From contig NW_017264845.1 in the NCBI RefSeq assembly GCF_000149955.1, positions 191,472-255,471 on the forward strand: a stretch of 64,000 nt of DNA. Reading direction: 5' to 3'. A model generated the notes under the pieces. It ran no database searches and was not told where the DNA came from. It worked only from the letters and a program-made list of their open reading frames with translations. Both the position numbers and the translations under genes were made by a program. Shown here piece by piece: positions 55,459 to 64,000 of this stretch (position 1 is the stretch's first letter; every line of letters begins with the position of its first letter). The stretch is from Fusarium oxysporum f. sp. lycopersici 4287. Taxonomy: Eukaryota > Ascomycota > Sordariomycetes > Hypocreales > Nectriaceae.

Positions 55459-56875
55459 ATGGATAGCCTATGGGAGAATACCTCGTCAGCTTCTATTCCC
55501 ATGGTTAGCGTTTCGTCTTACCAATATCCATCACTGCCCCTGTCGACATTGAGATGGGTATGTCACCTCAAGGCTTTATGCCTTACCCCGTTCCTTCCCA
55601 ACAGCTTTCTTCCTTGAGCATGTTTGATGCTCGTGATGCTCGGTCACCAAACCAAGGGCATGATCTGAGTATAAAAGGGGCATTCTCACCACCAACCGGT
55701 GATCCTTTACATCCTGCGGAAACAGATGAGCAACCACAACAAATGGGGAAGAAAAAGAGAAGCAAACTAGGCTATCTTCGCACTTCAGTGGCCTGTGGTA
55801 AGTGACAACCTTCCAACCTTCCCATGCATGAGTATATCTATCTAAACGTATGCCCTCAAGGTCACTGCCGGCGCCGAAAAATCAGATGTATCACGTCGTC
55901 CTCTGACGCGCAAGGTCGTTGTATTAATTGTATTCACTTGAGGAAGGAGTGCATTTATTTCCCAGTAGACCAAACATCTCCCGGCGACTCACGAGCAAAG
56001 AAAACGTCAAGATCTCCTGCAAAAGTAAAAGGAAACTCAGCGACATCTATTAGCAATCCAGTAAAGCAACCAAGGAAACCGAGGCCACCATTTAGCCCAT
56101 CAACAAACACGTCAACACCTATTGCAGTTTCCACGACTATTGAAGTCATTAGGATGGAAGGGTTCCCGTCTGAAATGAGAGGTTCGTTAACGGTCTACGG
56201 CTGCGGGCTATTAATTAACAGTTAACTACAGCTTCGTCAGCATCACCAACGAATCAGAATCCTTTTGGAATAAGGGGCCAAGATCTCTCCAACTGGGTGC
56301 TTGCAGATGTTGACCAAAACTCAACTTCGAACACAGGAGAACTGAATCCAACGTGGCGAACGTATCCTTCGGAATCGCCCATGGGCACACAATTCTTACC
56401 GTTTGCGTCTGTACCGCCGTCTCCAGCTGGATGGGCAGTTGGAAGCTCAAAACCCACATCTCATGGGGACGTGGACCTTGCCTGTGTTCACTACGGGTCT
56501 CCGGTGCGAGTCATCCCGTATGAAAGGGAACCCATAGCCAGTCATACTCTCTCTCAATATCCTCTGATGGCCTCTAGCCGGCAATTTGAGCGGAGGCCAT
56601 TTGCATTGTCTGATGTTTATATCACATCTATGAGTGGTGTAGTTGCTGGATTTGAAGCTGGCACTAGCTCCAATATAAACCCAGCCGTTCCTCTTTCAGC
56701 TGGAGCAGTGCCTCCAGCAGACTATACAGCGTCGGACCAGTCAAAACCACGTCCAGGCTACACTTTTACAAAGGGCCATGACGCTTATGCTGGTGGCTGG
56801 CCATCTGGACGCAATGGGCGAGGTCATCCATTACAGGTAGCCGGCCCCAGCCAGGCCCAGCCAGCAATTCAGTAA
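55459..56875 (+). CDS. Zn2Cys6 transcription factor, four exons
   Basis: Exons 55459-55503, 55554-55797, 55861-56181 and 56232-56875 give 417 residues in frame. The Zn2Cys6 cluster is Cys96-x2-Cys99-x6-Cys106-x10-Cys117-x2-Cys120-x6-Cys127 (ACGHCRRRKIRC...RCINCIHLRKEC). An intron splits its first Cys-Gly-His-Cys, a common place. Before it lies a basic stretch KKKRSKLGYLRTS; after it PRKPRPPFSP and an unstructured Ser/Pro tail. No Fungal_trans middle domain is seen. The upstream frame stays open past 55459 (QGYNIPSIAIAIPSTVQ), so the start may lie further 5' or in another exon. It should act as a nuclear DNA-binding regulator; targets unknown. Confidence 0.75.
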
Positions 56876-57242
56876 TAATGGAGCAGCCTCACATTTACAT
56901 TACACGCGATGATCATGGAGAAAGTTCTAGGACATATCTTGGGCGTAGTCTTCTTAGTGGGAGAAATGTATTCTAGACAGCGCTCATCATATGTCAACTC
57001 AATCAATCAATCACCCCAATCAAATCAATCAAATCTTCCCGAGCCACTAACCTACACTAGATAGTCGCAGATGGAAGTCTACTCCCAAATAGCGGGGGGA
57101 TTAGCGGCAAAGCTAAGTATCTGTTATCGTGATCTAACGCATGACCCCACCGCGCATGCAATGTGGAACGCGTTTTCCAACCATGTCGCGCCATCAAAAT
57201 AATCCCTTCTACACGTGGTTTTTATTCCATTTCACCAGTAGG
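56876..57242. other. Zn2Cys6 3' region and possible hAT end
   Basis: Repeated CAATCAATCAATC and AATCAAATCAATCAAATC at 56997-57035 resemble the terminal repeats of the hAT relic at 4500 and may be the left end of the hAT element that follows. Confidence 0.35.
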
Positions 57243-58403
57243 ATGTCGAACTCGCCTATCTCCCCGTCGCCAGCTGGCTTTCCGCCAACAACATTGACAC
57301 ATTGCCCTACACCTCCTTCCGTCTTCTCACGATTGTCTCAGCCTAAAACGGTCGCCAAGCAGTTGGAAGAAGCAGCCGTTGGAGCTTTACCTCCCAACCC
57401 GACCATTGAGAATCTGCCCAAAATTACCTGGAAGAACCGTCGCTTCGTCCAGGAGGATTTGTTAGCTCGAAAAGGTGCAAAGGGCAGGAATAGCTGGATT
57501 AGGTCGCACGGGCCCTTCCTAGTCGAGCTGAACTATCAGGATCTACCGATAGGTCACGTCTGGTGCTGCAATCGATGTGATATGAGAGGCGCAGCGGAGT
57601 TCTTTTCGGTGCAAGCCACGTCTTCCGCAGCGGACCATCTTCGAAAGTCTGTGCTTATCCCGTTCAATCTCTTTGACAAGATATCCAGCAGCTGACCGAC
57701 CTGCGTAGAGCTCACCGGATCACCCCAGCCAGCCAGTCTAGTGAGCCAAGTCCTGGTAATGAAAGTGCCATTGATATTTATTCTGGTGCAACGCCCAAAA
57801 GACGTCGGCTTGAACAGAGCGCCATACCAAGGGCGAAAATAAAAGCCATCCAAGAACTAAGCGTCGGCTTCGTCATTGATAGCGATTGCCATTCACCATC
57901 TTTGAGCACAGTTTCCTTCGGAAGATCTTCAACCATTTCGACAGCGATTTAGTGGTCCACATGGCGTGGAGTGGTAGCTCTATCACTAGAGAGATACACC
58001 AGCTCTTTGAAGCGAATCGAGATACCAAGGCAGAGCTCTGTAACGCGTTGACAGCGTGCATATTAGCTTCGATCTCTGGGCGTCACCGAATCGCTTTGCA
58101 ATCATGGCTGTATTTGCGCACTTTATCGATCAACTGGGGTATCAGAAGTCCCGTCTTCTGGCTTTGCGCCGTCAATCTGGTGCTCATAGTGGCGAGAATC
58201 TTGCCGGTTCTCTTGTCGACATCGTCCACGAATGGGAGATTGAAGGGCGAGTTGGCTGTGCCATCTCTGATTACATGGCGGCAAATGATACTTGTCTATA
58301 CCACATGTACCAGCAGCTCGATCCATCGATGAGGCCTGTTGATATAAAGGCTCGCCGGATGCGATGCTACGGGCACACGCTCAATCATACTTGGGCATTG
58401 TAG
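57243..58403 (+). pseudogene. hAT transposase N-terminal half
   Basis: Plus-strand pieces in changing frames: a BED-finger-like region (SWIRSHGPFL...VWCCNRCDMRGAAEFF), a helical linker with LPFTIFEHSFLRKIFNHF, then the RNase H-like core HISFDLWASPNRFAIMAVFA, GAHSGENLAGSL, ISDYMAANDTC (family ISDNAxxNDTC) and ARRMRCYGHTLNHTWAL. Frame changes occur near 57640, 57890 and 58055. It resembles Restless-type hAT elements of fungi. The C-terminal half is absent; sequence turns into a palindromic repeat cluster at 58404. Confidence 0.7.
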
Positions 58404-58505
58404 AGTAGAGGGAGTTCTACCCACTTCTTTAGCCTACCCAGGTAGAGAAGTGGTCTCCTCTACCCTACCCGGGTAGAATGGGTAGAGAGTAGTGGGTAGA
58501 TTGGT
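58404..58505. repeat. Inverted TACCC/GGGTA cluster
   Basis: Repeats of CTACCCAC, CTACCCAGGTAG, CTACCCGGGTAG (perfect 12-bp palindrome) and their inverse GGGTAGAGAGTAGTGGGTAG. It lies between two hAT halves that point at each other and is probably a transposon terminus. Confidence 0.6.
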
Positions 58506-58576
58506 GGATAGACTATAAGGTAGGTAGGGAAGGCAGATGCCGCATATATGCTCAATTCTTTGTAATAAGCCACTTT

Positions 58577-59794
58577 ATATTATGCATCCCAACCCTCCTC
58601 ATCAAAAACAATATTCATTTCATCATCCATCTCCACAGCCTCTAGTATCATCGCTAGCTGCTCCTCCGAAGAGATGAACTTCCTCGCAAACCAGTTGCCC
58701 ATGCACTCTAACCTCTGGAGGTTCTCTGACGATAACCTAAGCCTATCCTAGCTCTGCGTACGGCGTGCTCCCGAGGATTGTTGTTCTGGTTCAGCAGAGG
58801 AGGGTGCGATTGAGAGGATATTGATGGCCATACGGTGGAGACGAGGATAGCGCCGGCGTTGCTCTGGAGTTAACCACCACTGAAGAGGAGTTATCTTCAG
58901 AGCATCAATATCGATAGTTTTATCTTCAATAAACGCCATAAACATATCTTCATCCTCTTGCAAAGTAGGTTGAACTCTTAGACGACGTTTCAGCTGGTCT
59001 AATTCATTCTCTACCCTCTTCCTCGAGGATGGATGGCACGTATCGATATCAGCAACAGCAGCAGGGGCAGAGAGTGATTCATGAGGGAGATGCGCGTATT
59101 CCTTCTGCCAGATCGAATAAGCAGCATCGATAGTCTCTGACGCCACTCTTCAGGCCAGTTCTGAAGAAGGTAATGCTTCCACTTCGAGGGATCGAGAAGT
59201 ATCGCGGCGGCGTATACTGGCGTTGACTCAACGAGGGAGTAGTATTTATCAAGGATAAACCAGCCCATCTCAATAGAATGAACCGTGCGGAGATCCTTCT
59301 CTGGGCCTGATTTATATAGCACCTATAAAACATTAGCTTCAAGCATTATCTTGACAAAGTAGGATAAACCTTCTGATCCTCAAAATAGGTGAGGATAGCA
59401 TCCATCAGGGTAAGGCATTGGGATAATGAAGCCTCACTGCCTTCAACCCACAGTGTACCACTAGCAAATACAGAGAGAAACCTCTCCGTACGCTTAAGTT
59501 CCCAACAGGCGATACAGTAATGCAGGCTTTTATTTGAGGACTTCCCACTTCGATCAGATCTCTCCTTTGGTCTGAATTCAGGCTCCGAACCTCTTGCATA
59601 TCGAAAAAAAGGTCCAGAATGAAGGTTTCTCGGAGGGGATCGAGGCAGTACTTGGAAGAGCACTAGAAGCAACACTGGGCGTCGGCAAGGAGAGGTTCAA
59701 CATGGAAGGCGTTGTAGGGACGGTAGGAGATAATGAATGCTGTGAGAAAGACATGGTTAGAGGTATATATAATAAAGGTGGACTGCAAAACAAT
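58577..59794 (-). pseudogene. hAT transposase, internally deleted, minus strand
   Basis: Starting near 59755 on the minus strand is an N-terminal Ser/Pro segment ending KPSFWTFF. It jumps to the second half of a hAT transposase: WELKRTERFLSVFASGTLWV, YAAAILLDPSKWKHYLLQNW, ITPLQWWLTPEQRRRYPRLH and MAINILSIAPSSAEPEQ, the dimerisation region. The frame has TAG just after RRTQS where the family has Trp, then continues SSENLQRLECMGNWFARKFI to a stop at 58580-58582. Frame changes near 59560, 59345 and 59150 are also needed. The catalytic N-terminal half is missing. Confidence 0.65.
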
Positions 59795-60110
59795 ATCTTG
59801 CTGTGGATGATGCCGGTAGTAACAGGCAGGGAAGGAGATGAGGAGTAAGTTAATTCCTTGCAAAGGTTTCTAGGTACATATGTATAAAAAGAAGCGAACT
59901 ACCTATTCAATGCAGTGCCAAGTAGGCTGCAGGCAGGCAGTAGTAGGCAGTAGCAGGCAGCATGTTTGGTAGCATATGAACTCACGTGAGAGGTCATAAT
60001 ATATTGAGCAGAATGAATGAAATTAGACGACTTGTCAAGGAATTCAGCATCCACAATCTTAATCATATCAGATGATAAGATCTAATTGACCAATCGGGAG
60101 TGGGTAAAGC
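59795..60110. other. Short intergenic stretch
   Basis: Contains GGCAGTAGTAGGCAGTAGCAGGCAG repeats near 59935-59960; no gene recognised. Confidence 0.4.
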
Positions 60111-60114
60111 TCTC

Positions 60115-61121
60115 CTTATAATGCCCAAGTATGCAAAAGACGGCCATATGCAGTCACGGCTTCGATAAAGCTAGTCCAAATGTGGGACTGAGAGCCTTTG
60201 AGAAAGGCCTTCTTGTTCGGATCGCTACTACCGATAACCAAGGAGTCCAAGCCTATATTCACAGTTTGTCGGTAAATTTATAGTAAGTTAATAGTAAAAA
60301 AAGGCGAGTCCTTACCAAATCCCGCCAGGATACCGCCTTCGTCGACAGTAACTGTGTTCTCGGGTTTGATCCATCCATACTCTCTTTCGCGGATATCGAA
60401 GTACCAATTGACGGCTATTGGAGTAAAGGAATTGAACCTCGATGCCTCCTGGCGCTTTCCTATCTTCGCCTTGGTAGTTGGATGGCGTTTCACGAATCTG
60501 GCTACCCAGTGTACACTGATAGGCTTTTCCCGACCTTGTTGTCGTAAAAGGGCAGCGACGGTGGCGCGAACTTGACTGTGAGACGGAGCATAGCCAAGAG
60601 CCTCTTGTCTGAGTACCCAGATGACTAATCTGGTCTCTTGGGTCTTTGATAACAGCTGGGCGGGATGGGTGACCTCGGACTTAGCTGGTAGACATCTTAA
60701 ACGGTCTGAAAGAGTGGTCTGAGGCATGCCATGCTTCTGGGCAGATTAGTTTTGGGAGAGGCCGTTGTCCGTGACATCCAGCATGGCTTCAACAATTTCA
60801 CTCTCAGTATAGAAGTCTCGGGGCATTTCAAAGCCAGTTTTGTGGCTTGAAGGTAGATGTAAGTCCGATGAAGGCTTGAGAAAGTAGTCGTAAGAAAGTC
60901 ATCCATAGCGATTTTACATTGTTGGAATACGACCAAGCCACTTATGTAACCTACAAAGTTATGCCATAGTATTGAAGAACGGCAGATTCTCAACAGAACC
61001 AACTCCTGCACGTAAATACAACTTAAATACCAACCGAGCAATGAGTAATTGGCAAAAGCATTTTGTATGGGGAAATTTCATTTTTGCTTACTGGTGAAGG
61101 GGTCTTACCGGTGGAGGGGTA
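60115..61121 (-). pseudogene. Second Fot1-like element, truncated
   Basis: Minus strand from ATG 60826: MPRDFYTESEIVEAMLDVTD, an in-frame TAA at 60746-60748, then PQTTLSDRLRCLPAKSEV and the Tc5-type DNA-binding region, followed by NTVTVDEGGILAGFG (first catalytic Asp). After an intron the second exon starts LDSLVIGSSDP and is lost near 60120 within EAVTA. The protein is closely related to the one at 32265-34075. The right end (61080-61124) keeps the inverted terminus with TACCCCTCCACCGGTAAGAC on the minus strand; the left end is gone. Confidence 0.75.
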
Positions 61122-61124
61122 CTG

Positions 61125-61861
61125 CATGGTACCGTCTACAGTAGGCTTGCTGCAAAACGTATTATGGCTTACTGTGCATAAACTTTGCTTTGTCGATATG
61201 TTCTTGAAGTATCTTGACATGTGAAAATTGGAAGGCTTTAGGGCAGAAACTCGATATAAAAACCTGTCAATCCGTCCACCATTGAACTGCGAATCTTACA
61301 AGTTCTATAAAGAAGGCATTCCTTTCCTACCCTTACACTCCTGACCGGCAAGACCCTCTGGCATACCAAAAACCAGAGCTTGGGACACTGGCGTGTGCAC
61401 GGACGCTTGCACGGACTCGTGCGCGGATGCGTTTGGACATAGTACGGGGTAGGTACACTCTAAATGTTTAATTGGATATGAGCTCCCATGAAACCTGTGA
61501 AAGGCCACTACCGTTCGTTTTATAGAAAAGGGCAGCTGACTCCAGTAACCAGACTAATTTACCTCACCCAGCGAAGCAGCAGACATCTCGGACCTAACCA
61601 AAACCCAGGTCTACTCAAGTCTATTCTATAGATGCTCCTTACCTCATCCTTGTTCAACGAGCCGTTCAGTCTCTCGTTTTTCTTCCTCGCCTGTCGGATT
61701 CTATCGCAAATCGCTGCCAAAATCCGGCCATTGCCAAGCCTGCGCTGATAACCCACCAAACTTAAGCTTGACTTATCAGCCCAAGTGATCGACACTTGCC
61801 AAAGTTCGAGCGCCGATGTTATCTCAATTTCTCGACGGCATCTCACTTTTGGGACATTAAC
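61125..61861. promoter_or_regulatory. Upstream region of the Opy2-like gene
   Basis: No gene recognised; presumably promoter and leader. The minus-strand frame 61559-61846 lies across it without family features. Confidence 0.35.
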
Positions 61862-62651
61862 ATGGACGGGCGTCGATACCTCGTTGCTAGAGACTTGGAT
61901 GAGTTAAGCCATAGTGAGTGATTACAGTCCCCTTATCCTCATGCCTATCGACAGCCACTGAAGACTGTCCACAGTACTTCAGCTGGTCCCTCAAGGTAAC
62001 AACTGCATCTATTGTAACGATGGCACAGAGCTCCAATGTCCTAAGTGCTCAGACGGCGAGAGCTGCCAATTTACCGTTCCCCTCGACTGTACCCAATGTG
62101 CTACATCCGTCTGCATGCAAGTTGAAGAGGCCGGATCTGACAAAGGCGGCGGCGGCCTAAACATTGGCGGCATTATTGGCGGTATCGCCGGTGGCATCGT
62201 TATGATTGCTGTCGCTACATGTCTAGTCTGGAGGTTCTATATCAGGCCTAAGAGGTCACAGACTCCCATATCTATGTACGTCGAAGACGTGGATCTTGTG
62301 CAAGGCTTCGAAAAGGATGCCCCCTCGAGGGGAACTCGTCCCCCATCGGCATGTACTGTTCATTCTATCGCTCCAACCGTCCTTACTCGAGCCTCCAATA
62401 TTATCCAGATCGCCTACATCCCCGGTGTTACAAACCAAGTGACTCCGATGCCACCAAACGTTCTTCTTCCCCCCGTCCCTCCGATCCCCCTGCATCATGC
62501 CGAGGGCAACCGAGCCCAAGGAATCGACGATGAACATTTTGTCGTCCCTAGCGACCTTCAAGACTCGGCTTACCTGGGCCTATCTGGCTACTCAGACAGA
62601 ACCTCATACGCTCGCTGGAGAGCTAGTTCTTATTGGGTTAGATCCTTGTGA
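61862..62651 (+). CDS. Opy2-like membrane anchor protein
   Basis: Exons 61862-61913 and 61975-62651 (61-bp intron, GTGAGT...CACAG) give 242 residues. The N-terminus MDGRRYLVARDLDELSH is followed by a cysteine-rich segment (CIYC, CPKCSDGESCQ, CTQCATSVC; residues about 31-64), the Opy2 CPxCG-type domain. A Gly-rich membrane helix (about 83-106, IIGGIAGGIVMIAVATCLVW) comes next, then RPKRS. The cytosolic part keeps the Opy2 signature ASNIIQIAYIPGVTN and DLQDSAYLGLSGYSDRTSYA. In yeast Opy2 anchors Ste50 at the plasma membrane in HOG signalling. The protein is shorter than usual for filamentous fungi and stops at TGA inside a GTGAGT donor-like site, 30 bp before a solo LTR, so the 3' end may be lost. 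Confidence 0.75.
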
Positions 62652-62681
62652 GTGACCGCTTGGGAAGCTTCGCACAGTTGA

Positions 62682-62838
62682 TGTCGCAGGGTAGGCATTA
62701 GTAATCTAGCTATATGCTTTTAAGTAACTCTGCGGGATGGAATACCCCGCACAAGAGATAACTTAAGAACAATCAATCAAAACATTTGCTGCTGCTCACC
62801 ACATTTACTTTAACCCTTTAAGCACGCTCAGTGCGACA
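62682..62838 (+). repeat. Solo copia LTR with target duplication
   Basis: 157 bp starting TGTCGCAGG and ending GTGCGACA, flanked by the 5-bp duplication GTTGA (62677-62681 and 62839-62843). It shares its ends and several internal blocks (GGAATACCCC, CAATCAATCA, GCTGCTGCTCA, TTTAAGCACGCTCAG) with the LTRs of the element at 19299, and has diverged between them. It was left by LTR-LTR recombination. Confidence 0.9.
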
Positions 62839-62843
62839 GTTGA

Positions 62844-62983
62844 GGGGATAACGTCGATGTGTTAAGGCCTCCACCTCACTATGGAAAGCTCAAACTTGAC
62901 TGGCGTCGTTCAGAAGAAGCATTACCCCTGAAAGGCGATTTCTCATTAGGGAGGAAACAACTTAGTGGGGCGTCCGAGCGTCA
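62844..62983. other. Spacer between solo LTR and LINE tail
   Basis: Nothing recognised. Confidence 0.5.
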
Positions 62984-63009
62984 GTATGAATGAATGAATG
63001 AATGAGTGT
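62984..63009 (-). repeat. TGAA microsatellite, LINE 3' tail
   Basis: Four to five ATGA/TGAA units. On the minus strand they lie at the end of the LINE 3' untranslated region, the position where Tad-type LINEs carry a short tandem tail. Confidence 0.55.
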
Positions 63010-63287
63010 ATTACGCCCGGGAGGATACGCCTCATAAGGCCTACAGCGTTGAACTTCGTGACATACTTTTCCGGACTTATGGTCCTAAGACCCGCAAACC
63101 TTCATCTGCGCCGACCCTTACGGCTTGCCACTCTCCTCAGGCTCGCTTGTCCCTGCGACAGACCTGATTGAAGGCCAACTTCTCCAAATGTTCAGCGTCC
63201 CATCTTCAGCGGCTGAAGCTTGGTCTGTCTATCAGAGGCTGTACTATGTTAGTTCTTATTATCTTGTTTGGTTTGTTAGTATGTTTT

Positions 63288-64000
63288 TTATGTCTGTGTA
63301 GCATCCAAACGGCCTGTGCTTATCGCAAACTTGATCGCTGCTCGCACTGCTGTCAAGTTCGGGCTCCACCTGTGCCTGTCCTCTGCTGTCTTGCCTCCCA
63401 GGAAGAATGAAAGATTACCCATCATTTCCCGGTTAACAATTCGCATGTGTTCTCGTTGCTCGTCCCACCGTGGACATCGGAAGAGGAAATGGTCGATTGT
63501 TTCTTCTTCCTGGCCACAGTCGCATGTGTCCGTCTCTACTGCGCCTATCCTGTGCAGATACCTGTTGACTCGTGCCATTCCCGTTCGTAGTTGCACCAGA
63601 ATGTCAGATTCGCGTCTCTTTAGGGCGTCATATAGTATGCGCGTGTGCTTGCCGGGCAGCGCCTTGTCGAGCCGTTTCGAATAGCCGCCTACGCCCTCTG
63701 GTAGCACCATGAGCCGTCTGCGCTGTGCCAGTAGTACTCTCAGTCGGGTCGATGGTGCCTGATGCGGCGGTTTGTTGCTTTACATCCGCTCTCTGTTGCC
63801 TTTCGTGCTTCGGTCTTTGCTTTTACTCCCTGTGTGAAAGACTCGTTTGTGGACGATACCCAGCGCATTTTAATGGTGGTGCTACCCTTTTCCAGTCGTC
63901 TAGCATGTCTGTAGATCTCCCGGATGGCGCCTTGCCCTGACTGCTGTCGGGGTTTCGCAATCGCTTGTAGCGCCGATCGATTTCGTGTCGCAACGATGAT
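63288..64000 (-). pseudogene. LINE ORF2, RNase H end and zinc region
   Basis: From the right edge the minus strand encodes the end of RNase H (TIKMRWVSSTNES, EARKATESGCKATNRRIRHH). Then come LLAQRRRLMVLPEGVG, the conserved VQLRTGMARVNRYLHRIG and the zf-RVT motif CDCGQEEETIDHFLFRCPRW, ending ATQT and a stop at 63288-63290. A TGA near 63763 in the first frame and a frame change indicate some decay, or the two pieces join differently. Function in the family is target-primed reverse transcription; the polymerase itself is outside the window. Confidence 0.75.

Larger units (their letters stand above)
62984..64000 (-). mobile_element. Tad-type LINE, 3' portion, runs off window
   Basis: Minus-strand non-LTR retrotransposon. 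The 3' tail is at 62984-63009, the 3' untranslated region at 63010-63287 and the ORF2 C-terminus from 63288 to the window end. The 5' part lies beyond 64000. Confidence 0.75.

Noticed and set aside
1..64000. CRISPR array, operon or prokaryotic defence system
   Set aside because: No regularly spaced repeats; introns and fungal gene families show a eukaryotic genome.

Overview
The window is from a filamentous ascomycete (Pezizomycotina, probably Sordariomycetes). Genes carry short (about 46-70 bp, a few longer) fungal-type introns with GTRNGN donors, CTRAC-like branch sites and CAG/TAG acceptors. The gene families (LaeA-like methyltransferase, NsdD-like GATA factor, Zn2Cys6 and Fungal_trans_2 regulators, Opy2, SNF4/AMPK gamma, DUF7703 membrane proteins, a NACHT-ankyrin-ZZ relic) and the transposon repertoire (Crypton, Ty1/copia, Tad-type LINE, Fot1/pogo, hAT, mariner-like and piggyBac-like pieces) also point there. 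It is an accessory, transposon-rich segment with a few intact genes spread through it.

Layout. 1-5 kb: mostly non-coding, with one MITE and a hAT C-terminal relic. 5-8.1 kb: a GC-rich Crypton with an apparently intact tyrosine recombinase and imperfect inverted ends. 8.5-10.3 kb: a second MITE copy, a mariner transposase relic and a small membrane-anchored RING-H2 gene. 11.7-14.6 kb: a DUF7703 gene killed by one stop codon, directly followed by a 5'-truncated NACHT-ankyrin-ZZ relic. 16.1-17.3 kb: an intact three-exon GATA factor. 19.3-24.9 kb: a copia element with LTRs, a 5-bp target duplication and a half-tRNA primer site, but a broken gag-pol. 25.2-28.9 kb: a second copia element on the minus strand, open through integrase but lacking reverse transcriptase and the 3' LTR. 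31.0-32.0 kb: an intact DUF7703 paralogue. 32.2-35.0 kb: a Fot1-like element next to or inside OrsD-like zinc-finger fragments. 36.7-38.6 kb: a nine-exon LaeA-like methyltransferase. 39-40.6 kb: transposase scraps. 41.4-43.2 kb: SNF4. 44-46.4 kb: LINE relics on both strands. 49.5-51.7 kb: a transcription-factor gene interrupted by a 100-N assembly gap. 52.6 kb: MITE. 55.4-56.9 kb: a Zn2Cys6 regulator. 57-59.8 kb: two opposed hAT relics. 60.1-61.1 kb: a truncated Fot1-like copy. 61.9-62.7 kb: an Opy2-like gene with a solo LTR 30 bp past its stop. 63-64 kb: the 3' end of a Tad-type LINE that runs off the window.

The intact host genes are mostly regulators or signalling parts: GATA, Zn2Cys6 and Fungal_trans_2 factors, a LaeA-like methyltransferase, AMPK gamma, the HOG-pathway anchor Opy2 and a RING E3. 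They do not form an operon-like pathway. The strongest unusual signals are the inverted, TTATC-rich ends of the Crypton, a TA-flanked MITE family with at least four copies in 64 kb, the same initiator-tRNA half-molecule primer site in two different copia lineages, and a 7-nt micro-exon with a GC donor in the methyltransferase. All gene models here were spliced by eye.
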